The notes below the pieces were generated by a model. The model worked only from the letters and a program-made list of their open reading frames with translations, had not been told where the DNA came from and ran no database searches. From contig NZ_CP107985.1 of the NCBI RefSeq assembly GCF_036108815.1, forward strand, positions 2,232,001 through 2,296,000: a stretch of 64,000 bases of DNA. Direction: 5' to 3'. How positions within the stretch are numbered: position 1 is the first letter of the stretch; each line of letters starts with the position of its first letter. The position numbers and the translations under genes are program-made. Source of the stretch: Streptomyces sp. NBC_00353. GTDB taxonomy: Bacteria > Actinomycetota > Actinomycetes > Streptomycetales > Streptomycetaceae. Below are positions 17,173-25,561 of this stretch, piece after piece.

Positions 17173-18560
17173 GCCGCCTCCTGCAGCGGAAGTTCATGAT
17201 GGGTGCGGCCGAGCGCACGGAGCGCGGCGTCCGCGGCGCTGGACCCGCTGCGCACCGCACCCTCCATCGTCGCGGGCCAGCCGGTGGCGGTCCATGCTCC
17301 GGCCAGATAGAGGCCGGGGGCACGGGTGCCGGTTCCGGGGCGCAGTCGGCCGACGCCGGGAGCGGGCGCGAAGGTCGCTGTGCGTTCCCGGGTGACGAAG
17401 AAGTCCCTGATGCCGGCTCCGCGGGCGGCCGGCAGGAGTCGTTCCAGCTCGGGCAGATAGCGCCTGCGCAGTTCGGCGACGGGCAGGTCGATCTCGTCGT
17501 CGGCCGCGGACTGGGAGAGCGCGAGGTACTGTCCGGGGCCGGTCAGCCCGGAGGCGTCCGTACGGTCGAAGACCCACTGGACCGGGGAGCCGAGCGCGGC
17601 GAAGAACGGGCGGCGCAGCACCTTGCGGTCGTAGACGACGTGCACATTGAGAATCGGCGAGGTACCGATGGAGAGCAGCCTGCCCGGCTCGTCCAGTGCG
17701 CCTTCGGGCAGCAGGTCGTACGTCTCGCGCTGCGGGACGGCGAGGACGACGGTGTCCGCCTCGATCCGTTCGGCTCCCGTGTCGACGATCCAGCGTCCGT
17801 CGCCGGTGCGGGTGACGGTGTCGGCCTTGGTGCGCAGCTCGGTCCGTACGCCGGCGGCGTCGAGCGCCTTGCGGGTCAGCGTGTCGTGCACCTCGCCGAG
17901 CGGCACGCTGGCCCAGCCGATGTCGGCGGCGCCGGGCTCGGAGAGGAGTCCGGTCTTGAAGACCTTCGCGGCGAGGGCCAGCGAGGAGTTCGGGGCGGTG
18001 GCGTTGAGTGTGGCGACGCCGACGAGGTCCCAGAGGGCCTCGATGGTGCGCGGGGACTGACCGTGGCGGGTCAGCCAGCTGCCGAAGTCGATGGCGTCGA
18101 GCGCCGGGTCGTCCGGGTCGAGCCGGCCGAGTGCCAGTGCGGCGCGCCCGACACCTGCCCGCTCGGCGAGCGAGAGGTGCGGGTAGCGGGCCAGCCCGGC
18201 GGCAAGGTGGAACGGCACCGGCAGGGCGTTGCGGCGCAGCCGTCCGAGCCGGGGCCCCGAAGGGCGTCCGACATCGAGAACGGGCACGTCCAAACGGTTT
18301 TGCAGCGGTGCCAGACGGGCACCGCCGACCCGGTCGAGGAACCAGCGGTAGGCGGTGCAGCAACGAAGATAGACATGCTGGCCGTTGTCCACCGTCAGTT
18401 CGCCGCGTTTGAAGGAGAAGGCGAGTCCGCCGAGCCTCGGCCGTCCTTCGAGCAGGGTCACGTCAAGCCCGGCGTCGGCGAGACGGAGGGCCGCGGTGAT
18501 GCCGGCCAGTCCGCCGCCGATCACGACCGCGCGGGAGGAACGCAGGGCCTCGTCGGTCAC
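17169..18560 (-). CDS. hpnE: Hydroxysqualene dehydroxylase HpnE
   Basis: 463 residues, FAD-dependent amine-oxidase fold. The Rossmann motif VVIGGGLAGITAALRLADAG is close to the N-terminus, followed by LLEGRPRLGGLAFSF, and the C-terminal FAD segment is GLYLAGAWTATGWPATMEGA. HpnE reduces hydroxysqualene to squalene. I start it at GTG 18560, because that codon has a strong RBS (aagggggac) and overlaps the stop of the preceding small ORF (GTGA). The upstream ATG at 18632 lies inside that small ORF in another frame and has no RBS. Confidence 0.93.
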   Translation of the reverse strand: MTDEALRSSRAVVIGGGLAGITAALRLADAGLDVTLLEGRPRLGGLAFSFKRGELTVDNGQHVYLRCCTAYRWFLDRVGGARLAPLQNRLDVPVLDVGRPSGPRLGRLRRNALPVPFHLAAGLARYPHLSLAERAGVGRAALALGRLDPDDPALDAIDFGSWLTRHGQSPRTIEALWDLVGVATLNATAPNSSLALAAKVFKTGLLSEPGAADIGWASVPLGEVHDTLTRKALDAAGVRTELRTKADTVTRTGDGRWIVDTGAERIEADTVVLAVPQRETYDLLPEGALDEPGRLLSIGTSPILNVHVVYDRKVLRRPFFAALGSPVQWVFDRTDASGLTGPGQYLALSQSAADDEIDLPVAELRRRYLPELERLLPAARGAGIRDFFVTRERTATFAPAPGVGRLRPGTGTRAPGLYLAGAWTATGWPATMEGAVRSGSSAADAALRALGRTHHELPLQEAA

Positions 18561-18733
18561 GCGTCCCCCTTTCGCCAGCTCGCTCCGGCCGGCCCGGCCG
18601 TTCGGGCCGGGCTCGTCTTTTCGGTCAGGCATGTTGTTTCAGTCAGGGACGCGTCGGACCACCGCAGGGTTGCCCAAGGTCTGGACCGATCGTCCGTGAT
18701 GCACATGGTGCGCAAGATATCTGCATTACGCAT
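18557..18733 (-). CDS. 58-residue protein between hpnD and hpnE, DUF6380-like
   Basis: ATG at 18733 shares a base with the hpnD stop (TGATG), and the TGA stop at 18557-18559 overlaps the hpnE GTG, so the frame is locked into the operon at both ends. The product has a Met-rich start (MRNADILRTMCITDDR), a central WATLRWSDASLTETTC segment and a basic Pro/Ala/Gly tail. It resembles, from memory, short Streptomyces proteins classed as DUF6380, which share an ASLTET-C core. No membrane segment. Function unknown; the location suggests either a role in squalene formation or a translational bridge from hpnD to hpnE. Confidence 0.65.
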   Translation of the reverse strand: MRNADILRTMCITDDRSRPWATLRWSDASLTETTCLTEKTSPARTAGPAGASWRKGDA

Positions 18734-19686
18734 CAGACGCGCCCCCGGGCCGTCCGGCGCGAGATGTACCGCGCGTCCAGACCCGACAGGCCGCGCACCG
18801 CGACGTACGCCTTCTCGTGGCCCGGCAGCGACACCCGGCCGCGCAGCACCGCCTCGGGGTCGCGCTCGATCCGGTCGAGCAGGCGGCGGTAGATACCGGC
18901 CATGGCGGCCACACAGGCGCCGCTGCGGCGGTCCAGCATCGGCAGCAGCCGGTAGCCCTCGGCGAAGAGGGTGCGGGCGCGCCGCACCTCGAAGTGGACC
19001 AGGCCGGCGAAGTCGGAGCCGGGCGGCGGCGTGGCCCGGTGGAAGCCGGTGGAACAGCCGAACTTGGCGAGGTCGTCGGCGGGCAGATACGTACGCCCGT
19101 TGCCCGCGTCCTCGCGGACGTCGCGCAGGATGTTGGTCAGCTGCAGGGCGAGACCGAGCGTGTCGGCGTACTCCGCGGCGCGGTCCGCGCCGGGTGCGCC
19201 CGGTTCCGTACCGAAAACGCCCAGGCTGAGCCGGCCGATGGCCCCTGCGACACACCGGCAGTAGGCCTTGAGGTCGTCCCACGTCTCGTACGTCGTGCCG
19301 CGCACGTCCATGAGCACGCCGTCGATCAGCTCGTCGAGCCCGCCGAGCGGCAGCGGGAACCGGCTCGCGGCGTCGGCGAGCGCGACGGCCACCGGGTCGG
19401 TGTCGTCCTCGTCGATCGCGCCGTCCCGGATCCGGTCCAGCAGCGTGCGGGTGCTCTCCAGCCGGAGCCGCTTGGTCTCCGGCTCCAGCTCGCCGTCGCC
19501 GATGTCGTCGACCCGGCGGGAGAAGGCGTACAACGCCGACATGGCCTGCCGCTTCTCGGCAGGCAGCAGCCTGATTCCGTACGCGAAGTTACGCGCCTGC
19601 TGTCCGGTGACGGCCTCGCAGTAACTGTATGCGGCCTGCACCGGCGCCGACATGTACGTCGTCTGTCCCTCCACGGTCCGGCTCAC
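18733..19686 (-). CDS. hpnD: Presqualene diphosphate synthase HpnD
   Basis: 317 residues of the phytoene/squalene synthase family. The two Asp-rich motifs are VDDIGDGE (first) and ILRDVREDAGNGRTYLP (second). HpnD condenses two farnesyl diphosphates to presqualene diphosphate, the first of the three HpnCDE steps. The GTG at 19686 overlaps the hpnC stop (GTGA) but its purine tract directly abuts the codon; an ATG at 19653 with ggaggga about 14 nt upstream is an alternative that would shorten the protein by 11 residues. Confidence 0.94.
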   Translation of the reverse strand: MSRTVEGQTTYMSAPVQAAYSYCEAVTGQQARNFAYGIRLLPAEKRQAMSALYAFSRRVDDIGDGELEPETKRLRLESTRTLLDRIRDGAIDEDDTDPVAVALADAASRFPLPLGGLDELIDGVLMDVRGTTYETWDDLKAYCRCVAGAIGRLSLGVFGTEPGAPGADRAAEYADTLGLALQLTNILRDVREDAGNGRTYLPADDLAKFGCSTGFHRATPPPGSDFAGLVHFEVRRARTLFAEGYRLLPMLDRRSGACVAAMAGIYRRLLDRIERDPEAVLRGRVSLPGHEKAYVAVRGLSGLDARYISRRTARGRV

Positions 19687-20606
19687 CCCTCTCTACGCGC
19701 TCTTCGCAAGACAACTCCCACCTCGCGCAGCAAGCTGGGCTTGGTGGGCTTGGGCGGTCCGGGCAGTACATCGAACCCGGCGGCCGCGATCGCGGTGAGG
19801 GCGGCACGCCCCCCTCCCACAAATCCGGCGAGAAGCAGCTTGAGCCTGCCGTGGACGCTACCCACCAAGGGGGTGCCTTCATTCAGCAGGTTCCGGGCGC
19901 GTTCTGCTTCGTATGCAACCAGTGCGCGCACCGATGCGCCCCCGGAGGGGGTTGCCAGGTCGGCCTCGGTGACATGGAACCCGGCCATGTCGTCGGCCGG
20001 CAGATAGATCCGGTCGCGGCCGAGGTCCTCGGTGACGTCCTGGAGGTGCTCGACGAGCTGCAGGGCGGTGCAGACGGCGTCGGAACGCCGGATCCGCTCG
20101 GGGCTCGCGGTGCCGGTGATCTGGAGAACCAGGCGGCCGACCGGGTTTGCGGAGAGTTCGCAGTAGGCGAGGAGCTCCTCGTACGTCCCGTACCGCCGGA
20201 CCTTCTGGTCCTGCCGGTTGGCCTCGATGAGCCCGAGGAACGGCTCGGGCGTGAGGGAGCAGCGCCGCACGGTGGGGCGCAGCGCACGCAGCAGCGGGTG
20301 GTGCGGGCCGTCGCCCGCGGTGTCGAAGACGCGGTACAGGTCCGCCTCGAACGCGTCGAGCATCGCGAGCCGGTCATCGGTCTGCGCGGGGTCCAGCCCG
20401 AGGTGGCGGGCGTCGGCGCCGCCGGGGGCGAGATCGCCGTCACCGATGTCGTCGACCAGGCGGGCGTAGCCGTACACCGCCATCAGATCGTTACGCCAGG
20501 CGCGTGGCAGGAAGAAAGGGGCCACGGGAAAGTTCTCGTCCGCGGCCTTGTCGAGCGTGGCGGGCACAGCGGCGTCATGGCGCGCCTGCCGGGTACGGGT
20601 CACCAC
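19683..20606 (-). CDS. hpnC: Hydroxysqualene synthase HpnC
   Basis: 307 residues, squalene/phytoene synthase fold. Asp-rich motifs are LVDDIGDGD and LQDVTEDLGRDRIYLP. Compared with HpnD, the DVRED motif is DVTED. HpnC converts presqualene diphosphate to hydroxysqualene. It is the first gene of the hopanoid operon. Two adjacent GTG codons (20606, 20603) can start it; neither has a strong RBS. Confidence 0.93.
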   Translation of the reverse strand: MVTRTRQARHDAAVPATLDKAADENFPVAPFFLPRAWRNDLMAVYGYARLVDDIGDGDLAPGGADARHLGLDPAQTDDRLAMLDAFEADLYRVFDTAGDGPHHPLLRALRPTVRRCSLTPEPFLGLIEANRQDQKVRRYGTYEELLAYCELSANPVGRLVLQITGTASPERIRRSDAVCTALQLVEHLQDVTEDLGRDRIYLPADDMAGFHVTEADLATPSGGASVRALVAYEAERARNLLNEGTPLVGSVHGRLKLLLAGFVGGGRAALTAIAAAGFDVLPGPPKPTKPSLLREVGVVLRRARREG

Positions 20607-20985
20607 TGACCGTCCGGCGCGGGGACGGCATATACACCTCGGAGCTGGAGATTTTCCGTCATTGCCGTCACATCTCCCGTTCTACACTGCTGACCCAAAA
20701 CATCCCATTCCGGACACGCCGCCCGCTCTCCCGAGTGCGGAGGACCGCCTACGGGCGGTGCACCCAGGCAATATCGCCCCACTTGCCACGAATCAGCACC
20801 GGTACAGCTTACGTTGTACAACGCCCAGGCATACGCCAGGGTGTAGCGCGCATTACAACAACGCTGCGTTCTCCGCCAACCTTCCCCGCGTGCAAGGAAA
20901 TTGACGTCATCCGGCGGGAGGAGATCTTCCCCGGGCGTGCGCCGACGCGGCGCGCGCCCCCACGGCGTCCACGGTCCGGACACGG
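20607..20985 (-). promoter_or_regulatory. Upstream region of the hopanoid operon
   Basis: About 380 bases without a gene between hpnC and the ABC exporter terminator; the hopanoid promoter must be here. Visible items: an inverted repeat gtaca-N8-tgtac (20802-20819) in an AT-richer stretch, and another AT-rich stretch near 20680-20700. I cannot point to a reliable -10/-35 pair. Frames here are short and have no coding character. Confidence 0.45.
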
Positions 20986-21023
20986 CAGCGGCCTCTGCCG
21001 GAGTGCTCCGGCAGAGGCCGCTG
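20986..21023 (-). terminator. Terminator of the CDP-alcohol/exporter operon
   Basis: Perfect 17-bp inverted repeat (cagcggcctctgccgga and complement) with a gtgc tetraloop, 25 bp beyond the stop of the ABC ATPase gene. It separates the exporter operon from the downstream hopanoid operon on the same strand. Confidence 0.85.
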
Positions 21024-21047
21024 CGGTGTCGGAGAGCGGTGGGGGTG

Positions 21048-21833
21048 CTACTTCCCGGTCTCCCGCTCGTACGCCTTGAGGACCTCGTCGGTGGGGCCGT
21101 CCATCAGCAGCTCGCCCTTTTCCAGCCACAGCACCCGGTCGCAGGTGTCCCTGATGGACTTGTTGCTGTGGCTGACCAGGAAGACCGTGCCCGCTTCCTT
21201 GCGCAGCTCGCGGATGCGCTTCTCGGAGCGGATCTGGAACTTGCGGTCGCCGGTGGCCAGCGCCTCGTCGATCATGAGGACGTCGTGCTTCTTGGCAGCG
21301 GCGATGGAGAAGCGCAGCCGGGCGGCCATACCGGAGGAGTACGTCCGCATCGGCAGGGTGATGAAGTCGCCCTTCTCGTTGATGCCCGAGAAGTCGACGA
21401 TCCCCTGGTAGCGCTCGCGGATCTCCTCGCGCGTCATACCCATCGCGAGCCCGCCCAGCACCACGTTCCGCTCGCCGGTCAGGTCGCTCATCAGCGCCGC
21501 GTTCACACCGAGCAGCGACGGCTGGCCGTCCGTGTACACCTTGCCGTGCTCGGTCGGCAACAGACCGGCGATGGCCCGCAGCAGGGTCGACTTGCCGGAG
21601 CCGTTGGAGCCGATGAGGCCAATGGCCTCGCCCCGGTAGGCGGTGAAGGAGACGCCGCGTACGGCGTGCACCTTCCGGACTCCGCGCGCCTCGCCCTTGC
21701 CGCGGCGCAGTATCCGGCTCAGCGCCGCGGTGGCACTGCCCTTGCCCCCGCCGCCGGCGTTGACCCGGTACACGATGTGCACATCGTCGGCGATGACGGT
21801 GGGGACGCGCCCCGAAGTGTTGTCCTCAGCCAC
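21048..21833 (-). CDS. ABC exporter ATP-binding protein, TagH/Wzt type
   Basis: 261 residues from GTG 21833, which overlaps the permease stop by 8 bp. Walker A GLIGSNGSGKSTLL, signature YSSGMAARL, Walker B DVLMIDEAL and the switch His in FLVSHSNKSI are all present. The N-terminal extension before the first strand and the LLGVNAALMSDLTGERNV Q-loop region are typical of polysaccharide and teichoic-acid exporters. No C-terminal carbohydrate-binding extension is present. With the adjacent permease it should export the product of the upstream biosynthetic genes. Confidence 0.92.
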   Translation of the reverse strand: MAEDNTSGRVPTVIADDVHIVYRVNAGGGGKGSATAALSRILRRGKGEARGVRKVHAVRGVSFTAYRGEAIGLIGSNGSGKSTLLRAIAGLLPTEHGKVYTDGQPSLLGVNAALMSDLTGERNVVLGGLAMGMTREEIRERYQGIVDFSGINEKGDFITLPMRTYSSGMAARLRFSIAAAKKHDVLMIDEALATGDRKFQIRSEKRIRELRKEAGTVFLVSHSNKSIRDTCDRVLWLEKGELLMDGPTDEVLKAYERETGK

Positions 21834-22755
21834 GGCCGTACCGTTCCTCTGCCTTCCAGAAGTACACAAAGCCCGCGACGCCGATGAAGGCCGCCCAGGC
21901 GAGCCCGACGATCCACACGTGCGGCGGCAGGTTCTCGGAGCCGTACCCATCGATCAGCGCGAAGCGGATCAGGTCCATGTAGATGGCCGCCGGGTTGTAC
22001 TGCAGCACCCTGCCGATCCACTCCGGCTTGTCCTGGAGCATCACCGGGATGGAGAACATGACACCGGACGCGTACATCCAGGTGCGCATGACGAACGGCA
22101 TCAGCTGGGCCAGGTCCGGGGTCTTGCTGCCGAGCCTGGCCATGATCAGGGCGAGACCGGTGTTGAAGACGAACTGCATGACCAGCGCGGGAACGATCAG
22201 CAGCCAGGACAGCGACGGATAGCTGCCGAAGCCGACCACCACGACCGCCATCACGATCATCGAGTACAACAGCTGCTGGAGCTGTTGCAGCGAGAACGAG
22301 ATGGGCAGCGAGGCGCGCGGGAAATGCAGTGCGCGCACCAGTCCGAGGTTTCCGGAGATCGCCCGTACGCCCGCCATCACCGAGCTCTGGGTAAAGGTGA
22401 AGACAAAGACGCCCGTCACCAGGAAGGGGATGAAGACCTCCTGAGGCATTCCCTTCCTCGTGCCCAGAATCAGCCCGAAGATCAAGAAGTAGACCAGGGC
22501 GTTGAGCAGCGGCGTTGCCACCTGCCACAGCTGGCCGAGCTTGGCCTGGCTGTACTGGGCGGTCAGCTTCGCCCGGGAGAACGCCATGATGAAGTGGCGG
22601 CGCCCCCAGAGCTGCTGCACGTACTCGAACAGCCCGGGCCGGGCTCCGCTCACCGTCAGGCCGTACTTTCCGGCCCTCTCGGCGGCGCTCAGGCCGTCGT
22701 CGGCGGATGGCGCGGTGCTCAGCGCGACCGCACCATCATGGGTTGTGTCACTCAC
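21826..22755 (-). CDS. ABC exporter permease, TagG/Wzm type
   Basis: 309 residues. After a soluble ~50-residue N-terminus there are about six hydrophobic segments, with the ABC-2 permease pattern RRHFIMAFSRAKLTAQYSQ ... LGQLWQVATPLLNALVYFLIF and a C-terminal EERYG tail. This family moves lipid-linked teichoic acid or O-antigen chains across the membrane. It follows the glycosyltransferase gene after 106 bp and overlaps the ATPase gene by 8 bp. Confidence 0.9.
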   Translation of the reverse strand: MSDTTHDGAVALSTAPSADDGLSAAERAGKYGLTVSGARPGLFEYVQQLWGRRHFIMAFSRAKLTAQYSQAKLGQLWQVATPLLNALVYFLIFGLILGTRKGMPQEVFIPFLVTGVFVFTFTQSSVMAGVRAISGNLGLVRALHFPRASLPISFSLQQLQQLLYSMIVMAVVVVGFGSYPSLSWLLIVPALVMQFVFNTGLALIMARLGSKTPDLAQLMPFVMRTWMYASGVMFSIPVMLQDKPEWIGRVLQYNPAAIYMDLIRFALIDGYGSENLPPHVWIVGLAWAAFIGVAGFVYFWKAEERYGRG

Positions 22756-22861
22756 CAGATGAAACTCTCGTATTCAAGATGCGCAGCCAGTCGCGGGCGC
22801 GGTTCAGGCGGACAGGTCCCGTAAAGAAAAAATACGCCTCATGCTCTCAGAGGAGAGCCTC

Positions 22862-23746
22862 TCAGATCACGGGAGGTCGGCCGAGTCTGGTCAGCCGCCA
22901 TACCGTACGCCACTTCATCGGACGGCGCGGTCCGCAGGACTTCGCCCAGCCTTCCCGGAAGCCGCCGAACCACGCTTTGAGGGCGGGGCCCGAGGGCTTG
23001 CGGAGCAGGGTCAGCAGCAGCCAGACGCCGAGGTAGACCGGCACCAGTGGTGCGGGCAGATTGCGGCGTGCCAGCCAGACCCGGTTACGGGCCACCATGC
23101 GATGGTAAACCGCGTGCCGCGACGGAGCAGTGGTCGGATGGTTGAGGACCATGTCGGCGCGGTAGTCGATCATCCAGCCGGCGTCCAGTGCCCGCCAGGC
23201 GAGATCGGTCTCCTCGTGCGCGTAGAAGAAGTCGCCCGGCAGCCCGCCGACCTCGGCGAGGACCCGGGTCCGGACGGCATTGGCGCCGCCGAGGAAGGTC
23301 GTCACCCGCGACGAGCGCATCGGGTCGGCGGCGCGCAGCCGTGGGACGTGCCGGCGCTGGGTGACACCGGTGTCCGGGTCGGCGATCCGGAAGCTGATGA
23401 TCCCCAGCTTCGGGTCCTGCTCGAACGCCTGCCGGCACAGCTCGGCGGTGTCGGTCAGCGGCAGCAGTCCGTCGTCGTCGAGGAAGAGCAGGGCGTCGAC
23501 GTCGGCGCCGGACGGGCCGAAGGCCTCGATTCCGACGTTGCGGCCGCCGGGGATGCCCAGGTTCTCGGGGAGCTCGACCGTCCGGACGCCGGCGGGAACG
23601 TCCGGGACGGGGGCGCCGTTGCCGACGACCACCGTCTCGATCCGGTCGCCGTCCTGCTTGGCGACCGAATCGAGGAGGGCGCGCAGCTCGTCAGGACGGT
23701 TTCCCATCGTGATGATGACCGCGCCGAGCTTCATGGGGGTGCTCAC
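22862..23746 (-). CDS. Family 2 glycosyltransferase
   Basis: 294 residues from GTG 23746, which overlaps the preceding stop (GTGA); an ATG at 23734 is the alternative. A GT-A fold is shown by LGAVIITMGNRPDELRALLDSV, nucleotide-sugar Asp motif LLFLDDDG, and the acceptor-site FFYAHEETDLAWRALDAGW. It lacks a strong membrane anchor apart from a hydrophobic stretch near 235-255. It probably adds a sugar to the polyol-phosphate or lipid intermediate made by its operon partners. The open frame extends further upstream, but that part overlaps the CDP-alcohol transferase gene in another frame. Confidence 0.88.
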   Translation of the reverse strand: MSTPMKLGAVIITMGNRPDELRALLDSVAKQDGDRIETVVVGNGAPVPDVPAGVRTVELPENLGIPGGRNVGIEAFGPSGADVDALLFLDDDGLLPLTDTAELCRQAFEQDPKLGIISFRIADPDTGVTQRRHVPRLRAADPMRSSRVTTFLGGANAVRTRVLAEVGGLPGDFFYAHEETDLAWRALDAGWMIDYRADMVLNHPTTAPSRHAVYHRMVARNRVWLARRNLPAPLVPVYLGVWLLLTLLRKPSGPALKAWFGGFREGWAKSCGPRRPMKWRTVWRLTRLGRPPVI

Positions 23747-24522
23747 TTCAGCCTGCTCGATGCCAGGACCGACACGAGGTGGAGCAGGGTCTGCAGCAGG
23801 GCGATGCCGGCCAGGACCGCTATCGCGAGGCGGCTGAAGAAGAGATCGTCCCTGACCGAGTCCAGAACGGCCGCGACCAGAATCACCAGTGACGCCTCGA
23901 CGCACAGGATCAGCCGGTGGAACTTGAGCGCACCGGCGGCCCGGCGGGCGAGCGCCATGCCGGACGAGCGCGGCTCGGACGCGGCCTCCTTGACCGGCGG
24001 CAGCCCGCCCTGGTGACGTGCGACCCCGACGAGGTCGGTCTCCGCCTTGATCAGGATGGCGCCCAGGGCCGCGAGCGTACCCAGGAAGGCCCAGAGCCAG
24101 TCGATCCGTCCGCTGCCCCACAGGTCGGCGGCGCGCAGGCCGAAGCCGACCAGCACGGCCGCGTCGCAGAGATAGGCACCGACACGGTCCAGGTAGACGC
24201 CGCCCAGGGAGAACTGTTGCTTCCAGCGCGCCAGCTCGCCGTCGACGCAGTCGAGCAGCAGGTAGAGCTGGACCATGAGAACCCCGAGCAGCGCGCCGGG
24301 GATACCCGGGACGAGCAGGGCCGGAGCGGCGAGCACGCCGGCGACGGTCATCAGGTAGGTCAGCTGGTTGGGTGTCACCCTGGTGTTCACCAGATACCGG
24401 TCCACACGCAGTGAGAGCTCACGCATGTAGAGCCGGCCCGCCCAGTGTTCGCCGCTGCGCCGGTCCTTGACGCCCGGAGGGTGAACGACCGGACGGAGTT
24501 CAGCTACGGATGGTCTTGGCAT
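23743..24522 (-). CDS. CDP-alcohol phosphatidyltransferase-like membrane protein (variant motif)
   Basis: 259 residues with about six hydrophobic segments. The family signature D-x2-DG-x2-AR-x8-G-x3-D-x3-D is present at Asp91, Asp94, Gly95, Ala98, Arg99, Gly108 and Asp112, but the last position is Ala116 instead of Asp. That fourth Asp is thought to be the catalytic base, so the protein either uses another residue (Asp120 is close), has altered chemistry, or works with the partner transferase at 26283. It overlaps the dehydrogenase gene by 23 bp and the glycosyltransferase by 4 bp. Confidence 0.85.
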   Translation of the reverse strand: MPRPSVAELRPVVHPPGVKDRRSGEHWAGRLYMRELSLRVDRYLVNTRVTPNQLTYLMTVAGVLAAPALLVPGIPGALLGVLMVQLYLLLDCVDGELARWKQQFSLGGVYLDRVGAYLCDAAVLVGFGLRAADLWGSGRIDWLWAFLGTLAALGAILIKAETDLVGVARHQGGLPPVKEAASEPRSSGMALARRAAGALKFHRLILCVEASLVILVAAVLDSVRDDLFFSRLAIAVLAGIALLQTLLHLVSVLASSRLK

Positions 24523-25561
24523 AGTCGGCGTACGCGTCCCTGATCTGGTCGGTGGACAGGTTGAGGTGTTCCAGGATCGTGAAGCGTCCCGGGCGCGTCT
24601 GCGGGGCGTAGTCGACGGCCTGGACGAACTCGTCGGCGGTGAAGCCGATCTCGTCGGGCAGGACCGGCAGCCCGTGGCGGCGCAGGGCGGCCGCCATGAG
24701 CAGCGACTCGTCCCGCGCGCCCCGCAGGTGCATGGCGAAGCAGGCGCCGAGGCCGACCTGTTCGCCGTGGCTGGCGGCGCGCTTGGGATACAGCAGATCG
24801 AAGGCGTGGTTGATCTCGTGGCAGGCGCCGGAGGCCGGCCGGGAGTCCCCCGCGACCGACATGGAGATGCCGGTCAGCACCAGGCCCTCGGCCAGCACCT
24901 TCAGGAATGAGTCGTCGCCGACCCCGCCGGGGTGGCGCAGCACGGCCTCGCCGGCCTGCCGGGCCATGGCCGCGGCGAGTCCGTCGATCTCCTCGCCGTT
25001 GACCTTGTGGGCGAGTTCCCAGTCGGCCACGCACGAGATGTTGGAGACCGCGTCGCCGATGCCGGAGCGCACATAGCGGGTGGGCGCCTCACGGATGATG
25101 TCGAGGTCGATGACGACGGCGATCGGGGTGGGGACGCCGTACGAGCCCCGGCCGTTGTCGTTGTCCAGGGTCGCGACCGGCGAGCAGAGACCGTCGTGCG
25201 AGAGGTTCGTCGCGACCGCGACCATCGGCATGCCGACGCGCGCCGCGGCGTACTTCGCCACGTCGATGATCTTGCCGCCGCCGAGGCCGACCACCGCGTC
25301 GTACCGGTCGCCCTTGATGTCGTCGGCGAGCTTGACCGCCGAGTCGATCGTGCCGTCGGCGACCTGGAACCAGTGGGCGCCGGGCAGCGCCGGGGCGAGC
25401 CGCTCACGCAGCGCCAGGCCGGAACCGCCGCTGATCGCGACGGCGAGCTTGCCGGAGGCGGAGATCCGCTGGTCGGCGAGGAGGGCCGCCAGATCGTCCA
25501 GGGCTCCGCGCCGGATGTCGACGACGACCGGCGACGGAATGAGCCGGCTCAGTACTGGCAT
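24500..25561 (-). CDS. Glycerol-1-phosphate dehydrogenase-like protein (AraM/EgsA family)
   Basis: 353 residues, iron-containing alcohol dehydrogenase superfamily. NAD-binding VVGLGGGKIIDVAKY and the AraM/EgsA-like VATNLSHDGLCSPVA are present. Metal ligands fit G1P dehydrogenase: Asp in SGIGDAVSN, His in GACHEINHAFD and His in ASHGEQVG. The likely reaction is reduction of dihydroxyacetone phosphate, or a similar keto-phosphate, to an alcohol phosphate, supplying the nucleotidyltransferase encoded just upstream (13-bp overlap). Other polyol-phosphate substrates are possible; sequence alone cannot decide. Confidence 0.82.
   Translation of the reverse strand: MPVLSRLIPSPVVVDIRRGALDDLAALLADQRISASGKLAVAISGGSGLALRERLAPALPGAHWFQVADGTIDSAVKLADDIKGDRYDAVVGLGGGKIIDVAKYAAARVGMPMVAVATNLSHDGLCSPVATLDNDNGRGSYGVPTPIAVVIDLDIIREAPTRYVRSGIGDAVSNISCVADWELAHKVNGEEIDGLAAAMARQAGEAVLRHPGGVGDDSFLKVLAEGLVLTGISMSVAGDSRPASGACHEINHAFDLLYPKRAASHGEQVGLGACFAMHLRGARDESLLMAAALRRHGLPVLPDEIGFTADEFVQAVDYAPQTRPGRFTILEHLNLSTDQIRDAYADYAKTIRS

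Noticed and set aside
18561..18632. Longer HpnE starting at ATG 18632
   Set aside because: No RBS there, and the stretch is occupied by the coupled 58-codon ORF in another frame, whereas GTG 18560 has a strong RBS.
20641..20985. Short open frames upstream of hpnC as genes
   Set aside because: No RBS, no coding bias and no recognisable product; treated as promoter region.
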